Positions 33,648 through 43,499 of a stretch of 64,000 bases of DNA are shown here, one piece after another. The notes below the pieces were generated by a model. It worked only from the letters and a program-made list of their open reading frames with translations. It made no database searches and had not been told where the DNA came from. How positions within the stretch are numbered: the stretch's first letter is position 1; the number at the start of each line of letters is the position of its first letter. Both the position numbers and the translations under genes were made by a program. This DNA comes from Pseudomonadota bacterium (lineage in GTDB: Bacteria; Pseudomonadota; Gammaproteobacteria; Burkholderiales; Burkholderiaceae_B). Location: assembly GCA_023425645.1 (NCBI GenBank), contig JAFACG010000002.1:1-64000 (forward strand), read 5' to 3'.

Positions 33648-34873
33648 GCGGCCCCCTTGCGCAGGTCGCGGCTGATGCGGCCATGGCGCACCACCAGCGC
33701 GCAGCGCGGCAGCCCCAGCCAGTACACCAGTTCGGCCAGGGAATCCACGTCCCAGGCCACGAAGTCGGCGCGTGCGCCGGGCTTCAGTTCGCCGGTGATG
33801 TCCGGGTCGCCCAGGGCGCGGGCGGCGTGGCGGGTGACGCCCGCCAGGGCTTCGGGCACGGTCAGGCGGAACAACGTGCTGGCCATGTTCAGCACCAGCA
33901 GCAGCGAAGCGCAGGGCGAGGTGCCCGGATTGCTGTCCGTGGACAAGGCCATGGGCACGCCGTGCCGGCGCAGCAGCTCGATGGGGGGCAGCTGCCGTTC
34001 GCGCAGGAAATAGAATGCGCCGGGCAGCAACACGGCCACGGTGCCCGCCTGCTTCATGGCCAGCACGCCGGCTTCGTCCAGATACTCCAGGTGATCGGCG
34101 GACAGGGCGCGATAGCGGCTGGCCAGCACGCTGCCGCCCAGGTTCGACAATTGCTCCGCGTGCATCTTGACCGGCAGGCCCAGGGTCCGCGCTGCCTGGA
34201 AGACGCGTTCGGACTGGGGCAGGTCGAAGGCGATGCGCTCGCAAAATACATCCACGGCATCGATCAGGCCTTCGGCCGCCAGGGCCGGCATCATGTCTTC
34301 GCACACCAGGTTCAGATAGTCGTCGGGACGGCCCGCGTACTCAGGCGGCAGGGCGTGGGCGCCCAGGAACGTGGTGCGCACCGTCACCGGGCGCAATTCG
34401 CCCAGCCGGCGCGCCACCCGCAGCATCTTGCGTTCGCTCTCCAGGTCCAGGCCATAGCCCGACTTGATCTCGATGGCGGTGACGCCCTCGTCCAGCAGGG
34501 CGTCCAGGCGGCGCAGCGATTGCGCCAGCAGCGTTTCGTCATCCAGCGCACGCGTGGCGCGCACGGAGGACACGATGCCGCCGCCCTGGCGGGCGATTTC
34601 CTCGTAGGAGGCCCCGGCCAGCCGCAGCGCGAATTCTTCCGCCCGGTTGCCGCCATAGACCAGATGGGTATGGCAGTCGATCAGGCCCGGCGTGACCCAG
34701 CGTCCGCCCAACTCGTGCTCCTGGTCGGGCCCGCTCCACTGGGCCGGCAAGTGCGCGCGCGGTCCCAGCCAGGCAATGCGCCCGTCCTGCTCGACCAGGC
34801 AGGCGTCCTCGACGGCATGCGCGGGATCGGCGCCAGGCGCCAGGCGCAGATTGGTCCAAAGCGTGTAGCTCAT
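33644..34873 (-). CDS. hutI: Imidazolonepropionase
   Basis: A 409-aa amidohydrolase-superfamily enzyme that opens 4-imidazolone-5-propanoate to N-formimidoyl-L-glutamate. The metal motif [16 protein letters not shown] lies near residues 66-80, with [22 protein letters not shown] and [14 protein letters not shown] downstream. It sits between hutD (six-base gap) and hutF (overlap) in one operon. Confidence 0.96.
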   Translation of the reverse strand: MSYTLWTNLRLAPGADPAHAVEDACLVEQDGRIAWLGPRAHLPAQWSGPDQEHELGGRWVTPGLIDCHTHLVYGGNRAEEFALRLAGASYEEIARQGGGIVSSVRATRALDDETLLAQSLRRLDALLDEGVTAIEIKSGYGLDLESERKMLRVARRLGELRPVTVRTTFLGAHALPPEYAGRPDDYLNLVCEDMMPALAAEGLIDAVDVFCERIAFDLPQSERVFQAARTLGLPVKMHAEQLSNLGGSVLASRYRALSADHLEYLDEAGVLAMKQAGTVAVLLPGAFYFLRERQLPPIELLRRHGVPMALSTDSNPGTSPCASLLLVLNMASTLFRLTVPEALAGVTRHAARALGDPDITGELKPGARADFVAWDVDSLAELVYWLGLPRCALVVRHGRISRDLRKGAA

Positions 34874-34879
34874 GAGTCG

Positions 34880-35494
34880 TCAATCCTTGGAAGAAGCGAT
34901 GAATGCATGCACCAGGACGCCCGGCTGGCCGCCGGCCAGCCATTGCAGACTGGCGCCGGCCGGGCAGGTCATGACCAGGGCCTGCCCGGCGGCCAGCGGC
35001 CAGGCCTGCCCGTCCAGGCTGGCGTGATAGGCGCCCTGCGCGACGTACAGCAGATGAAAGCCGGCGGCCAGGGCTGCCGGCGCGGCCAGGCCTTGCCAGG
35101 CGCGCAACCCTCCCTGGGCGCGCCCGCGGCGCAGCATCAGGTTGAAGTCCCGGGTAGGCCCGTGGGGCAGGATGCTGGCGATGGCCGCCTCGCCCGCGAA
35201 GGCATGGGGCTCGAACGGCCGCAGCACATGGGTGCTGCCGCGCTCCTTGTCCGTCAGGGGCATGCTGGCACCCTCGATCAGCATGATGTGCCGGTCCACT
35301 CCCGGAAAACGAGAAAAGTCGCCCGGCTGTGCGACCCGGGCGATGCTGATGCGCCAGTCGAAATCCTCGAAGCCGGCGCAAGGCGGATGGCAGAGGAGTT
35401 CGCGGGTGGCGCCGCCGCCGTTCTTCCAGGCTTGTTCGGGCAGGCTGTCCACTTCCAGCACGCTCACGCGGCAGGCGGGAGGGGAGAGGCTCAT
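34880..35494 (-). CDS. hutD: HutD family protein
   Basis: A 204-aa cupin-fold protein of the HutD family, found in hut operons and thought to limit flux or buffer urocanate. The landmarks PEQAWKNGGGATRELL and DFDWRISIARVAQPGDFSRFPGVDRHIMLIEG are highly typical. The ATG at 35494 follows AAGGAG; a longer reading frame is rejected. It is the first gene of the minus-strand operon, behind a palindromic HutC box. Confidence 0.93.
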   Translation of the reverse strand: MSLSPPACRVSVLEVDSLPEQAWKNGGGATRELLCHPPCAGFEDFDWRISIARVAQPGDFSRFPGVDRHIMLIEGASMPLTDKERGSTHVLRPFEPHAFAGEAAIASILPHGPTRDFNLMLRRGRAQGGLRAWQGLAAPAALAAGFHLLYVAQGAYHASLDGQAWPLAAGQALVMTCPAGASLQWLAGGQPGVLVHAFIASSKD

Positions 35495-35519
35495 GGCGGG
35501 CGGGCTCCTTGTTGCAATA

Positions 35520-35533
35520 ATTGTATATACAAT
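35520..35533. promoter_or_regulatory. HutC operator, perfect palindrome ATTGTATATACAAT
   Basis: A 14-bp perfect palindrome containing TGTATATACA lies 26 bp upstream of the hutD ATG. It is the cleanest HutC-type site in the window and places hutDIFG under the same repressor as hutUH. Confidence 0.85.
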
Positions 35534-35987
35534 ACCTGCAATCCTGCCTCGGCCACAATCGCAGGCGGGCGCCAGGAGCCTGTTTTCAGGGTAAATCCCG
35601 AGGCTGGAGCCGCATGGCTCTTGCGTTGGCGGCGGCTTGGTGGCAAGGTAGAGCAAGCACGCTAATAATGACCATGGCAGGCAGCCTTGCTCCGGCCGCG
35701 CGATCCCGCCCGTCCTTGCCGGCTGCCATTCCCCTCACGCCAACCCGGCCCGGTCCGGGCTGACGCCAGGATGTGAACCGCATCTGCACCCGCAGCGATA
35801 CCGTCGCCTGCATCGCGCCAGCCAGCCATACCTGCGGTCCAGGAGACGCGTCAAAATGTTGCAAATTAGCGCCGCGTTGCGCCAAATGGTGCAGGATGAC
35901 GGCCCGGCCGCGCATCCTGCGGTAATCTACAAACCTAAAGTTTGTATGTGAAGTTTCAATTGTTCTTATTCAGGACTGTTCCGCATC
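35534..35987. other. Non-coding stretch before an aminotransferase gene
   Basis: About 450 bp with no convincing gene. The far end becomes A/T-rich (35920-35970) and should hold the promoter of the aminotransferase at 35988. No repeat or RNA was recognised. Confidence 0.5.
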
Positions 35988-37184
35988 ATGGATTCCCTAT
36001 CCCAGCCTTTTACCTTTTCCCAACGCGCCCAGAAACTGACCGGCTCCGCGATTCGTGAAATTCTCAAGGTCACCTCGCGCCCCGAGATCATCTCTTTTGC
36101 GGGTGGTCTGCCTACGCCGGTCGGCTTTCCCGTCGAGGAAATTCATCGCGCGTTCGACAAGGTGCTGAGCGAGCAGGGACGGGTTGCATTGCAGTACGCC
36201 ACCACGGAAGGGCACCTGCCGCTGCGCCAGTGGCTGGCCGACCAGATGACGGCCGAGGGCGATACCGTCAGCCCGGACGAGGTCCTGCTGGTGAACGGCT
36301 CGCAGCAGGCGCTGGACATGCTGGGCAAGCTGTTCATCGACGAAGGCAGCAAGGTGCTGGTCGAATCCCCCACCTACCTGGGCGCCCTGCAGGCCTTCTC
36401 GCTGTATGAGCCGTCCTACACCGCCATTCCCACGGACGAGCAGGGCATGCTGCCCGAATACGTATCCTCGCCCGAGGCCGCCGGCGCGCGCCTGCTGTAT
36501 GCGCTGCCCAACTTCCAGAACCCGACCGGCCTGCGCCTGCCTCTGGAGCGCCGCCAGGACCTGGTGGAGCGTTGCGCGGCCGCCCGCATCCCCATCGTCG
36601 AGGACGACCCCTACGGCGAGCTGCGCTACGCCGGCGAGCGTCTGCCCAGCCTGCTGGCCCTGGGCCGCAAGGCAGGCGCCACGGTGGTGCGCCTGGGCAC
36701 GTTTTCCAAGGTGCTGGCGCCCGGCCTGCGCCTGGGCTACATCGTCGCCCCGCGCAAGATCATCGACAAGCTGGTGCAGATCAAGCAGGCGACCGACCTG
36801 CATACTTCCACGCTGACGCAGATGGCTGTCTACGAGGCCGTGCGCACCGGCTTCCTGGACCAGCACCTGCCCACGGTGCGCGACCTGTACCAGAAGCAGT
36901 GCGGCTACATGCTGGACGCCATGGCGCAGCATTTCCCCGCCAGCGCCAAGTGGACCCGCCCCGAGGGCGGCATGTTCATCTGGGTGACCCTGCCCGAACA
37001 CATCGACGCCACCGTGCTGCTGCAGAAAGCCATCGAGAACCTGGTGGCCTTCGTGCCCGGCGAACCCTTCTATGCCGGCGCCGACGTCAAGCGCAACACG
37101 CTGCGCCTGAGCTTCGCCACGGTGCCGGAGGAAAAAATTCGCGAGGGCATTGCCATCTTGGGTAAACTCATCAAAGAAGCCTGA
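35988..37184 (+). CDS. PLP-dependent aminotransferase, LysN/2-aminoadipate (class I) type
   Basis: A 398-aa fold-type I aminotransferase. The N-terminal REILKVTSRPEIISFAGGLPTP is diagnostic of the 2-aminoadipate/MocR-core aminotransferase group. The PLP Lys is in LGTFSKVLAPGLRLGYI near residue 240, and NFQNPTG near 174 and the C-terminal RLSFATV Arg are present. No DNA-binding domain is attached. Broad-range aromatic or branched-chain amino acid activity is possible. It is monocistronic, ending in a strong hairpin terminator. Confidence 0.9.
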   Translation: MDSLSQPFTFSQRAQKLTGSAIREILKVTSRPEIISFAGGLPTPVGFPVEEIHRAFDKVLSEQGRVALQYATTEGHLPLRQWLADQMTAEGDTVSPDEVLLVNGSQQALDMLGKLFIDEGSKVLVESPTYLGALQAFSLYEPSYTAIPTDEQGMLPEYVSSPEAAGARLLYALPNFQNPTGLRLPLERRQDLVERCAAARIPIVEDDPYGELRYAGERLPSLLALGRKAGATVVRLGTFSKVLAPGLRLGYIVAPRKIIDKLVQIKQATDLHTSTLTQMAVYEAVRTGFLDQHLPTVRDLYQKQCGYMLDAMAQHFPASAKWTRPEGGMFIWVTLPEHIDATVLLQKAIENLVAFVPGEPFYAGADVKRNTLRLSFATVPEEKIREGIAILGKLIKEA

Positions 37185-37305
37185 TCGCCGCGCCATGCAC
37201 CGGCGCCATTCGCCCCGCGTCCGGTCCGATGCCCCTGGCGCGCCCATCAGCGCCGTCGTCCGCCGGGGACGGCCCTGCTTGCCCCGGTCTGTAGTCCGAA
37301 TCCAT

Positions 37306-37338
37306 GGCATACCCTCCCAGCGGAGGGTATGCCTGTTT
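37306..37338 (+). terminator. Intrinsic terminator after the aminotransferase
   Basis: A perfect 12-bp stem GGCATACCCTCC/GGAGGGTATGCC with a CAGC loop is followed by TGTTTT. It also explains why the ATG at 37329, which lies inside the stem, is not the ubiA start. Confidence 0.85.
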
Positions 37339-37379
37339 TCAGCCCGCGGCCAGGCGCCGCGGATCCAGATTTTGCCGTC

Positions 37380-38324
37380 ATGACACCTCCACCCGCTTCC
37401 GATACCTCCCGGCGTCCCGATCTTTCCGACATGCGCCCCGCGGACGACTGGGTCGCGCGCCATCTGCCCGCGTCCTGGGGCCCGTATGCGCGCCTGTGCC
37501 GGCTGGACAGGCCGGTAGGCACCTGGCTGACCCTGCTGCCGGCCATCGCCGCCCTGGTGCAGGCGGCCGACGGCCTGCCCACGCTCTGGCGCCTGGTGGT
37601 GTTCTCCCTGGGGGCCCTGCTGATGCGCGGCATAGGCTGCTGCTTCAACGACATGGCCGACCGCAATTTCGATCACCAGGTCGAGCGCACGCGCTTCCGG
37701 CCCCTGACCAGCGGCCAGATCACCATGCGCCAGGCCGTCATCTTCGTGCTGGCCCAGATCGCGGTCTGCGCCTTGCTGCTGCTGGCCATCAATGAATACA
37801 GCCGCTGGCTGGCGCTGGCGCTGTTTCCCATCGTCATGATCTACCCCCTGTGCAAGCGCTTCACGTACTGGCCGCAGGTGGTGCTGGGCATCTGCTTCAA
37901 CTGGGGCATGCTGATGGCCTGGTCCGACACGCAGAACATCGTGCCGGTCGGCGCCGTGCTGATGTGGGTGGGCGCCATCCTCTGGCAGGTGGGCTACGAC
38001 TCCATCTACGCCTACATCGACGTGGCGGACGACACCAAGCTGGGCCTGCACTCCACGGCGCTGCGTTTTCGCGAGGCCGGCAAGGCCTGGATCAGCGGCT
38101 TCTACATCGCCGGCATGGTCTGCTGGCTGGCGGGCGGCTACCTGCTGAACGAGCGCCTTCTGTACTACGTGGTCATGGCGGTCATCGCCGCGCACCTGAC
38201 CTGGCAGATGCGGCATTTCGACGTGCGCTATCCCGAACGGGGCCTGCGCCTGTTCCGCGCCAACATCTGGGTGGGCGTGCTGCTGGTGGCGGCAGCCCTG
38301 GCCGGCACCGTAAGCCTGGCCTGA
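37380..38324 (+). CDS. ubiA: 4-hydroxybenzoate octaprenyltransferase
   Basis: A 314-aa membrane prenyltransferase that attaches the polyprenyl tail to 4-hydroxybenzoate in ubiquinone synthesis. The first Asp-rich motif NDMADRNFD and the second DVADDTKLG are present, and about eight membrane segments follow. The start at 37380 avoids the upstream terminator hairpin; a further ATG at 37431 is possible. The ribosome site is weak for all options. Confidence 0.93.
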   Translation: MTPPPASDTSRRPDLSDMRPADDWVARHLPASWGPYARLCRLDRPVGTWLTLLPAIAALVQAADGLPTLWRLVVFSLGALLMRGIGCCFNDMADRNFDHQVERTRFRPLTSGQITMRQAVIFVLAQIAVCALLLLAINEYSRWLALALFPIVMIYPLCKRFTYWPQVVLGICFNWGMLMAWSDTQNIVPVGAVLMWVGAILWQVGYDSIYAYIDVADDTKLGLHSTALRFREAGKAWISGFYIAGMVCWLAGGYLLNERLLYYVVMAVIAAHLTWQMRHFDVRYPERGLRLFRANIWVGVLLVAAALAGTVSLA

Positions 38325-38367
38325 TGCGGATCCGACCGATTTCAATAATGCTATAAAGGTTTGAGGA

Positions 38368-39633
38368 ATGGCTACTCCACTCGAGATCGTTGCAACGGCG
38401 CTGTTCGCCATCGCAATCATCCACACCTTCTCCGTCCCCGTCTTCGCGCGCCTGGCCAATAAGGGAGGCAGTCACGCCGGGCTCTGGCACATGCTCTCCG
38501 AGGTCGAGGCCGTCTTCGGCGTCTGGGCCTGTGTGCTGGTGGCCTACATGGCGGTGTTCATCGACCTGGATTCGGCCATCCAGTACCTGGAAGGGCGCAA
38601 CTTCACCGAGCCCATGTTCGTGTTCGCCATCATGGTGGTCGCCGCCAGCCGCCCCATCCTGGAGCTGGTCAACAAGACCGTGGCCCTGCTGGCGCGCGCC
38701 CTGCCCATGCCGGACAAGGTGTCCATGTACCTGATCACCATGTCCGTGGTGCCGCTTTCGGGCTCCTTGATCACCGAGCCGGCCGCCATGACGCTGGCCG
38801 CGCTGCTGCTGCGCAAGGCCTATTTCCGCCACCAGGGCCGCGCCGGCTTCAAGTACCTGACGGTGGGCGTGCTGTTCGTGAATGTGTCCATCGGCGGCGT
38901 GCTGACGGCCTACGCAGCGCCGCCCGTCCTGATGGTGGCCAACACCTTCGGCTGGGACACGGCCTACATGGCCACGCATTTCGGCTGGCGCGCCGTGCTG
39001 GCGGTGGTCATCAATGCGGGCCTGGCCACGCTGCTGTGCCGCAAGGCGCTGCTGGAAATGGGGGAGGGCATGGAGGAAACCAGGCAGAGCCAGCTTCCCG
39101 TGCCTTTCACCGTCATGGCCATCCACGTGGCCTTTCTGGTGGCCATCGTGCTGGGCGCCCACCATCCCATCGTGTTCATGGCCCTGCTGATGCTGTTCAT
39201 CGGCTATGCCCACTCCTACCAGCATTACCAGAATCCCCTGCTGGTGCGCGAAGGCCTGATGGTCGGCTTCTTCCTGGCCGGGCTGGTGGTGCTGGGCGGC
39301 CTGCAGAAGTGGTGGCTGCAGGACCTGCTGGGCGGCCTGTCGCCCACGGTGCTGTTCTGGGGCGCCACGGCGCTGACCGCGGTGACCGACAATGCGGCCC
39401 TGACCTACCTGGGCTCGCTGGTGGAAGGCACCAGCGAGGTGTGGCGCTACATGCTGGTGGCCGGCGCGGTCACGGGCGGAGGCCTGACGGTCATCGCCAA
39501 CGCGCCCAATCCGGCCGGCTTCTCCATCCTGAAGGGCAATTTCCCGGACGGTTCCATTTCCCCGTTGCGCCTGCTGGCCAGCGCCGCCGTCCCCACGCTG
39601 GTGGCGGCCGCCATGTTCCTGCTGCCGGTCTGA
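38368..39633 (+). CDS. Putative Na+/H+ antiporter (DUF1504 family)
   Basis: A 421-aa integral membrane protein with about eleven hydrophobic segments. It has the pattern of the putative Na+/H+ antiporter family PF07399, with conserved stretches such as GSLITEPAAMTLAALLLR and ALTAVTDNAALTYLGSLV. The C-terminal GGLTVIANAPNPAGFSIL is also typical. A ribosome site TTTGAGG lies upstream. It is probably monocistronic. Ion specificity is not proven for the family. Confidence 0.85.
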   Translation: MATPLEIVATALFAIAIIHTFSVPVFARLANKGGSHAGLWHMLSEVEAVFGVWACVLVAYMAVFIDLDSAIQYLEGRNFTEPMFVFAIMVVAASRPILELVNKTVALLARALPMPDKVSMYLITMSVVPLSGSLITEPAAMTLAALLLRKAYFRHQGRAGFKYLTVGVLFVNVSIGGVLTAYAAPPVLMVANTFGWDTAYMATHFGWRAVLAVVINAGLATLLCRKALLEMGEGMEETRQSQLPVPFTVMAIHVAFLVAIVLGAHHPIVFMALLMLFIGYAHSYQHYQNPLLVREGLMVGFFLAGLVVLGGLQKWWLQDLLGGLSPTVLFWGATALTAVTDNAALTYLGSLVEGTSEVWRYMLVAGAVTGGGLTVIANAPNPAGFSILKGNFPDGSISPLRLLASAAVPTLVAAAMFLLPV

Positions 39634-39763
39634 GCGCGCCGGCGGCGCCGGCCGGGAAGCTCGAAGGCCGGCGCCCCTTCGGCCCGTTGCGCCCAGGCCC
39701 CGTTCTGGCCGATGATCAGTGCCACTGACGGCCAAAAGGGCTAAAATCACGGCAGAAGCGCCC

Positions 39764-39798
39764 CTGGCCTGTTCCTTGCGGATCAGGCCAGCGTTTTT
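39764..39798 (+). terminator. Intrinsic terminator upstream of the FmdB gene
   Basis: The stem CTGGCCTG/CAGGCCAG is followed by CGTTTTTC. It likely ends the antiporter transcript. A longer GC-only hairpin at 39644-39675 lies just upstream without a T-run. Confidence 0.75.
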
Positions 39799-39838
39799 CA
39801 TTTCAAAGTTTGTTTCGGCTTTTTGTTAGGATTGAGTC

Positions 39839-40075
39839 GTGCCTATTTACTCGTACAAATGCAGCGCGTGCCAATACGAAAAAGACGTACTGCAGAAAAT
39901 GTCGGATCCTGTCCTGGAAGTCTGTCCCGAATGCGGCCAGCCTACCTTTGGCAAACAGGTGACGGCGGCAGGGTTCCAGCTCAAGGGTTCGGGCTGGTAC
40001 GTCACGGACTTCCGCAACCAGGGCGGCAGCAAGCCTTCCGACAGCGGTTCTTCGTCGTCTTCCACCTCCACGTGA
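39839..40075 (+). CDS. FmdB-type zinc ribbon protein
   Basis: A 78-aa protein starting with GTG. Cys8, Cys11, Cys29 and Cys32 form the FmdB zinc ribbon, followed by the motif GSGWYVTDF and a Ser-rich tail. FmdB proteins are putative regulators of unknown mechanism. The fixed order FmdB-DUF502-aspS is conserved in Burkholderiales. Confidence 0.92.
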   Translation: MPIYSYKCSACQYEKDVLQKMSDPVLEVCPECGQPTFGKQVTAAGFQLKGSGWYVTDFRNQGGSKPSDSGSSSSSTST

Positions 40076-40088
40076 TCGCGTCTCCGGC

Positions 40089-40748
40089 ATGCGTCCCTTC
40101 AAGCGCTACTTCGTCACAGGCCTGCTGATCTGGGTACCCCTGGTCATCACCGTCTGGGTGATCACCCTGCTGATCGAAACGCTTGAAAGCGTCGTGCCGG
40201 AGTTCCTGTCCTCGCAGGCCCTGTTCGGCCTGCGCATTCCCGGCTTTCGCATCCTGCTGGTGCTGGCGGTGCTGTTCGGCACCGGTCTGCTGGCGGCCAA
40301 CTACCTGGGCCGCGCCGTGGTGGATCGCTGGGAATTGCTGCTCGGACGCATCCCATTGGTGCGTTCGATTTATAATTCGGTCAAGCAAGTCAGCGACACC
40401 GTGCTCGCGCCGGACGGCCAGGCGTTTCGCGAAGCGGTCCTGGTGCAGTATCCCCGGGCCGGCTCCTGGACCATCGCCTTCCTGACCGGAGCGCCGGGCG
40501 GCGAAGTGGCCCGGATGCTGGAGGGCGACTTCGTCAGCGTCTATGTTCCCACCACGCCCAACCCCACATCGGGTTTTTTCCTGATGATGCCGCGTGCGGA
40601 CGTGCGCAAGCTCGACATGACGGTGGACGCCGCGCTTAAATACATTGTTTCCATGGGCGTGGTGGTGCCTCCCGAGCCTGCCTCCCTGCCCGCGGCCCTG
40701 GACCAGCCGGGCGGCCCCGACGGGGCGCCGCCGCTGACCGGGGCCTGA
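40089..40748 (+). CDS. DUF502 membrane protein
   Basis: A 219-aa protein with two N-terminal membrane segments (about residues 8-30 and 53-72) and a soluble C-terminal domain, matching DUF502. The motif PLVRSIYNSVKQVSDTV is conserved in the family. It is co-transcribed with FmdB and aspS. A relation to plant COV proteins is known but the bacterial function is undefined. Confidence 0.92.
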   Translation: MRPFKRYFVTGLLIWVPLVITVWVITLLIETLESVVPEFLSSQALFGLRIPGFRILLVLAVLFGTGLLAANYLGRAVVDRWELLLGRIPLVRSIYNSVKQVSDTVLAPDGQAFREAVLVQYPRAGSWTIAFLTGAPGGEVARMLEGDFVSVYVPTTPNPTSGFFLMMPRADVRKLDMTVDAALKYIVSMGVVVPPEPASLPAALDQPGGPDGAPPLTGA

Positions 40749-40792
40749 ACTTTCCAATTTGCAGTCTTACTACTATTTCGGAGTCATCCTAG

Positions 40793-42583
40793 ATGCGTAC
40801 GTGTTATACCGGCGAGGTTTCCAAAGAATACCTGGGCCAGACGGTCAATTTGTTTGGCTGGGTACATCGTCGCCGCGACCACGGGGGTGTGATTTTCATC
40901 GATCTGCGCGACCGTGCCGGCCTGGCCCAGGTGGTGGTCAATCCCGACAACGTGCAAGCCTTCGAAATCGCCGAACGCATCCGCAATGAATATTGCCTGC
41001 GCATCACCGGTCGCGTCCAGGCCCGTCCCGAAGGCACCGTCAACCCCGACCTGCGCTCGGGCGAGATCGAAATCATCTGCGACGAGATCGAGATCCTGAA
41101 CGCCTCGGTGACGCCTCCCTTCCAGCTGGATGACGACAACCTGTCCGAGACCACGCGCCTGACGCATCGCGTGCTGGACCTGCGCCGCCCGCAGATGCAG
41201 AACAACCTGATGCTGCGCTACAAGGTCACCATGGAAGCGCGCAAGTTCCTGGACGAGCTGGGCTTCATCGACATCGAAACTCCCATGCTCACCAAGAGCA
41301 CGCCCGAAGGCGCCCGCGACTACCTGGTTCCGTCGCGCGTGAACGCCGGCCAGTTCTTCGCCCTGCCGCAGTCCCCTCAGCTGTTCAAGCAGATGCTGAT
41401 GGTGTCGGGCTTTGACCGCTACTACCAGATCACCAAGTGCTTCCGCGACGAGGACCTGCGCGCCGACCGCCAGCCTGAATTCACCCAGATCGACTGCGAG
41501 ACCTCCTTCCTGAACGAAGTCGAGATCCGCGCGATCTTCGAAGGCATGGTGCGCCACATCTTCCAGAAGGTGCAGCAGGTCGAGCTGCCCCAGCCTTTCC
41601 CCACCATGAGCTGGACCGAAGCCATGCAGCGCTTCGGTTCGGACAAGCCCGACCTGCGCGTCAAGCTGGAATTCGTGGACGTGGCCGACCTGATGCGCGA
41701 TGTGGACTTCAAGGTGTTCTCCGCGCCCGCCAATGATCCGGCCTGCCGCGTGGTCGCCCTGCGCGTGCCCGGCGGCGGCGCCATGCCCCGCAGCGAAATC
41801 GACGCCTACACCAAGTTCGTGGGCATCTACGGGGCCAAGGGCCTGGCCTACATCAAGGTCAACGACGCCGCCTCCATTCCCGAAGGCCTGCAGTCGCCCA
41901 TCGTCAAGAACATCCACGTGGATGCGCTCAAGCAGCTGATCGCGCGCACCGGCGCCCAGGACGGCGACCTGATCTTCTTCGGCGCGGACAAGACCAAGGT
42001 GGTCAACGACGCCATCGGCGCGCTGCGCATCAAGATCGGCCACAGCGATTTCGGCAAGGAGCATGGCCTGGTCGAGAACGGCTGGAAGCCGCTGTGGGTG
42101 GTGGACTTCCCCATGTTCGAATACGACGAGGAAGAAAACCGCTACACCGCCGCGCACCATCCCTTCACCAGCCCCAAGGACGGCCACGAGGACCTGCTCG
42201 AGACCGATCCGGGCAAGGCTTTCGCCAAGGCCTACGACATGGTGCTGAACGGTTGGGAAATCGGCGGCGGCTCGGTCCGTATCCACCGCGCCGATGTGCA
42301 GAGCAAGGTGTTCCGCGCCCTGAAGATCGACGCCGAGGAAGCGCAGCTCAAGTTCGGCTTCCTGCTGGACGCGCTGCAGTATGGCGCGCCGCCTCATGGC
42401 GGCCTGGCCCTGGGCCTGGATCGTCTGGTCACCATGATGGCCGGCGCCGACTCCATCCGCGACGTCATCGCCTTCCCCAAGACGCAGCGCGCCCAGTGCC
42501 TGCTGACCCAGGCGCCGTCGGCCGTGGACGAGAAACAGCTGCGCGAGCTGCACATCCGCCTGCGAGCTGTCGAAAACAAGTAA
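40793..42583 (+). CDS. aspS: Aspartyl-tRNA synthetase
   Basis: A 596-aa class II synthetase charging tRNA-Asp. The N-terminal OB domain with [21 protein letters not shown] is followed by motif 2 [18 protein letters not shown] and motif 3 [10 protein letters not shown], with the bacterial GAD insert between. Length is normal. It starts 44 bp after DUF502. In organisms lacking asparaginyl-tRNA synthetase this enzyme is often non-discriminating, which cannot be judged here. Confidence 0.98.
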   Translation: MRTCYTGEVSKEYLGQTVNLFGWVHRRRDHGGVIFIDLRDRAGLAQVVVNPDNVQAFEIAERIRNEYCLRITGRVQARPEGTVNPDLRSGEIEIICDEIEILNASVTPPFQLDDDNLSETTRLTHRVLDLRRPQMQNNLMLRYKVTMEARKFLDELGFIDIETPMLTKSTPEGARDYLVPSRVNAGQFFALPQSPQLFKQMLMVSGFDRYYQITKCFRDEDLRADRQPEFTQIDCETSFLNEVEIRAIFEGMVRHIFQKVQQVELPQPFPTMSWTEAMQRFGSDKPDLRVKLEFVDVADLMRDVDFKVFSAPANDPACRVVALRVPGGGAMPRSEIDAYTKFVGIYGAKGLAYIKVNDAASIPEGLQSPIVKNIHVDALKQLIARTGAQDGDLIFFGADKTKVVNDAIGALRIKIGHSDFGKEHGLVENGWKPLWVVDFPMFEYDEEENRYTAAHHPFTSPKDGHEDLLETDPGKAFAKAYDMVLNGWEIGGGSVRIHRADVQSKVFRALKIDAEEAQLKFGFLLDALQYGAPPHGGLALGLDRLVTMMAGADSIRDVIAFPKTQRAQCLLTQAPSAVDEKQLRELHIRLRAVENK

Positions 42584-42602
42584 GCCTATGTAGGGGGACG
42601 AC

Positions 42603-43454
42603 GTGTCGGTGATACGGGTAGTCAGCTACAACATCCACAAGGGCCGGTCAGCCTCCGGCAAGCGCGAGTCTCTGGCAGACCTGCGCCTGGGGCTCTACGG
42701 CCTGTCCCCCGACTTGCTTTTCCTGCAGGAAGTGCAGGGCCGCAACCAGCTGCAGGGCAGCCTGGACGCGCAGCACGAATCCCTGGCGGCGGCGCTGCGC
42801 ATGCATACGGCCTATGGCTGCAACGTGGTGCGCCAGCACACCGACCACGGCAATGCGCTGCTGTCGCGCTTTCCCATCCTGCAGTACGAAAACCAGGACA
42901 TCTCGGACCATCGTCTGGAGCAGCGCGGCCTGCTGCATGCGGTCATCCAGGTCGACGGCCGGCCCGTGCATTGCATCGTGGTGCACCTGGGCCTGTTCAA
43001 CAACGGCCGCGTGCGCCAGATCCAGGCTCTGCTGGACCGCATCAAGCGCATCGTGCCGGCGGACGAACCCTTGCTCATCGCCGGGGACTTCAACGACTGG
43101 AACAACCGCCTGGCGCCCATCTTCGTGCAGCAGCTCAAGCTGTACGAAGTCTTTTCCTTTTCCCCCCAGGGCCAGGTGGATCACCGTTTCCGCTTGCGCC
43201 GGCCCATCAGCTGGCTGCGCACTTTGCGCCAGGGCGTCATCCAGCCGCCCGCCGGGAGCATCCAGCTCGGCGTCAATGGCGCGGCCCGCATGACGCCGCC
43301 GCCGCGCACCTTCCCCGCGGTATTTCCCTGGCTGCGCCTGGACCGCGTCTACCAGCGGGGCTTTGCCGTGCGCAATGCCCGCGTGCTGGTCGGCGATCCG
43401 TGGAAGCAGCTTTCGGACCACGCGCCCATCCTGACCGAACTGGAGCTGCCCTGA
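42603..43454 (+). CDS. Endonuclease/exonuclease/phosphatase family protein
   Basis: A 283-aa EEP-fold hydrolase starting with GTG. Catalytic motifs are YNIHKG near residue 10, GDFNDWNNR near 160 and SDHAPILTELE at the end. No signal peptide is present. Its neighbour is the phospholipase D-family synthase, and in relatives the two are adjacent, so a role in lipid or nucleotide turnover is plausible. The substrate is not defined. Confidence 0.9.
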   Translation: MSVIRVVSYNIHKGRSASGKRESLADLRLGLYGLSPDLLFLQEVQGRNQLQGSLDAQHESLAAALRMHTAYGCNVVRQHTDHGNALLSRFPILQYENQDISDHRLEQRGLLHAVIQVDGRPVHCIVVHLGLFNNGRVRQIQALLDRIKRIVPADEPLLIAGDFNDWNNRLAPIFVQQLKLYEVFSFSPQGQVDHRFRLRRPISWLRTLRQGVIQPPAGSIQLGVNGAARMTPPPRTFPAVFPWLRLDRVYQRGFAVRNARVLVGDPWKQLSDHAPILTELELP

Positions 43455-43499
43455 CGGGCCCGTCCGTCTGACGGCGCAACTGCCAGGCCGATCACCGCC

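Noticed and set aside
39644..39675. GC-rich hairpin after the DUF1504 antiporter as a terminator
   Set aside because: The stem is strong but has no T-run; the hairpin at 39764-39798 is the better terminator.
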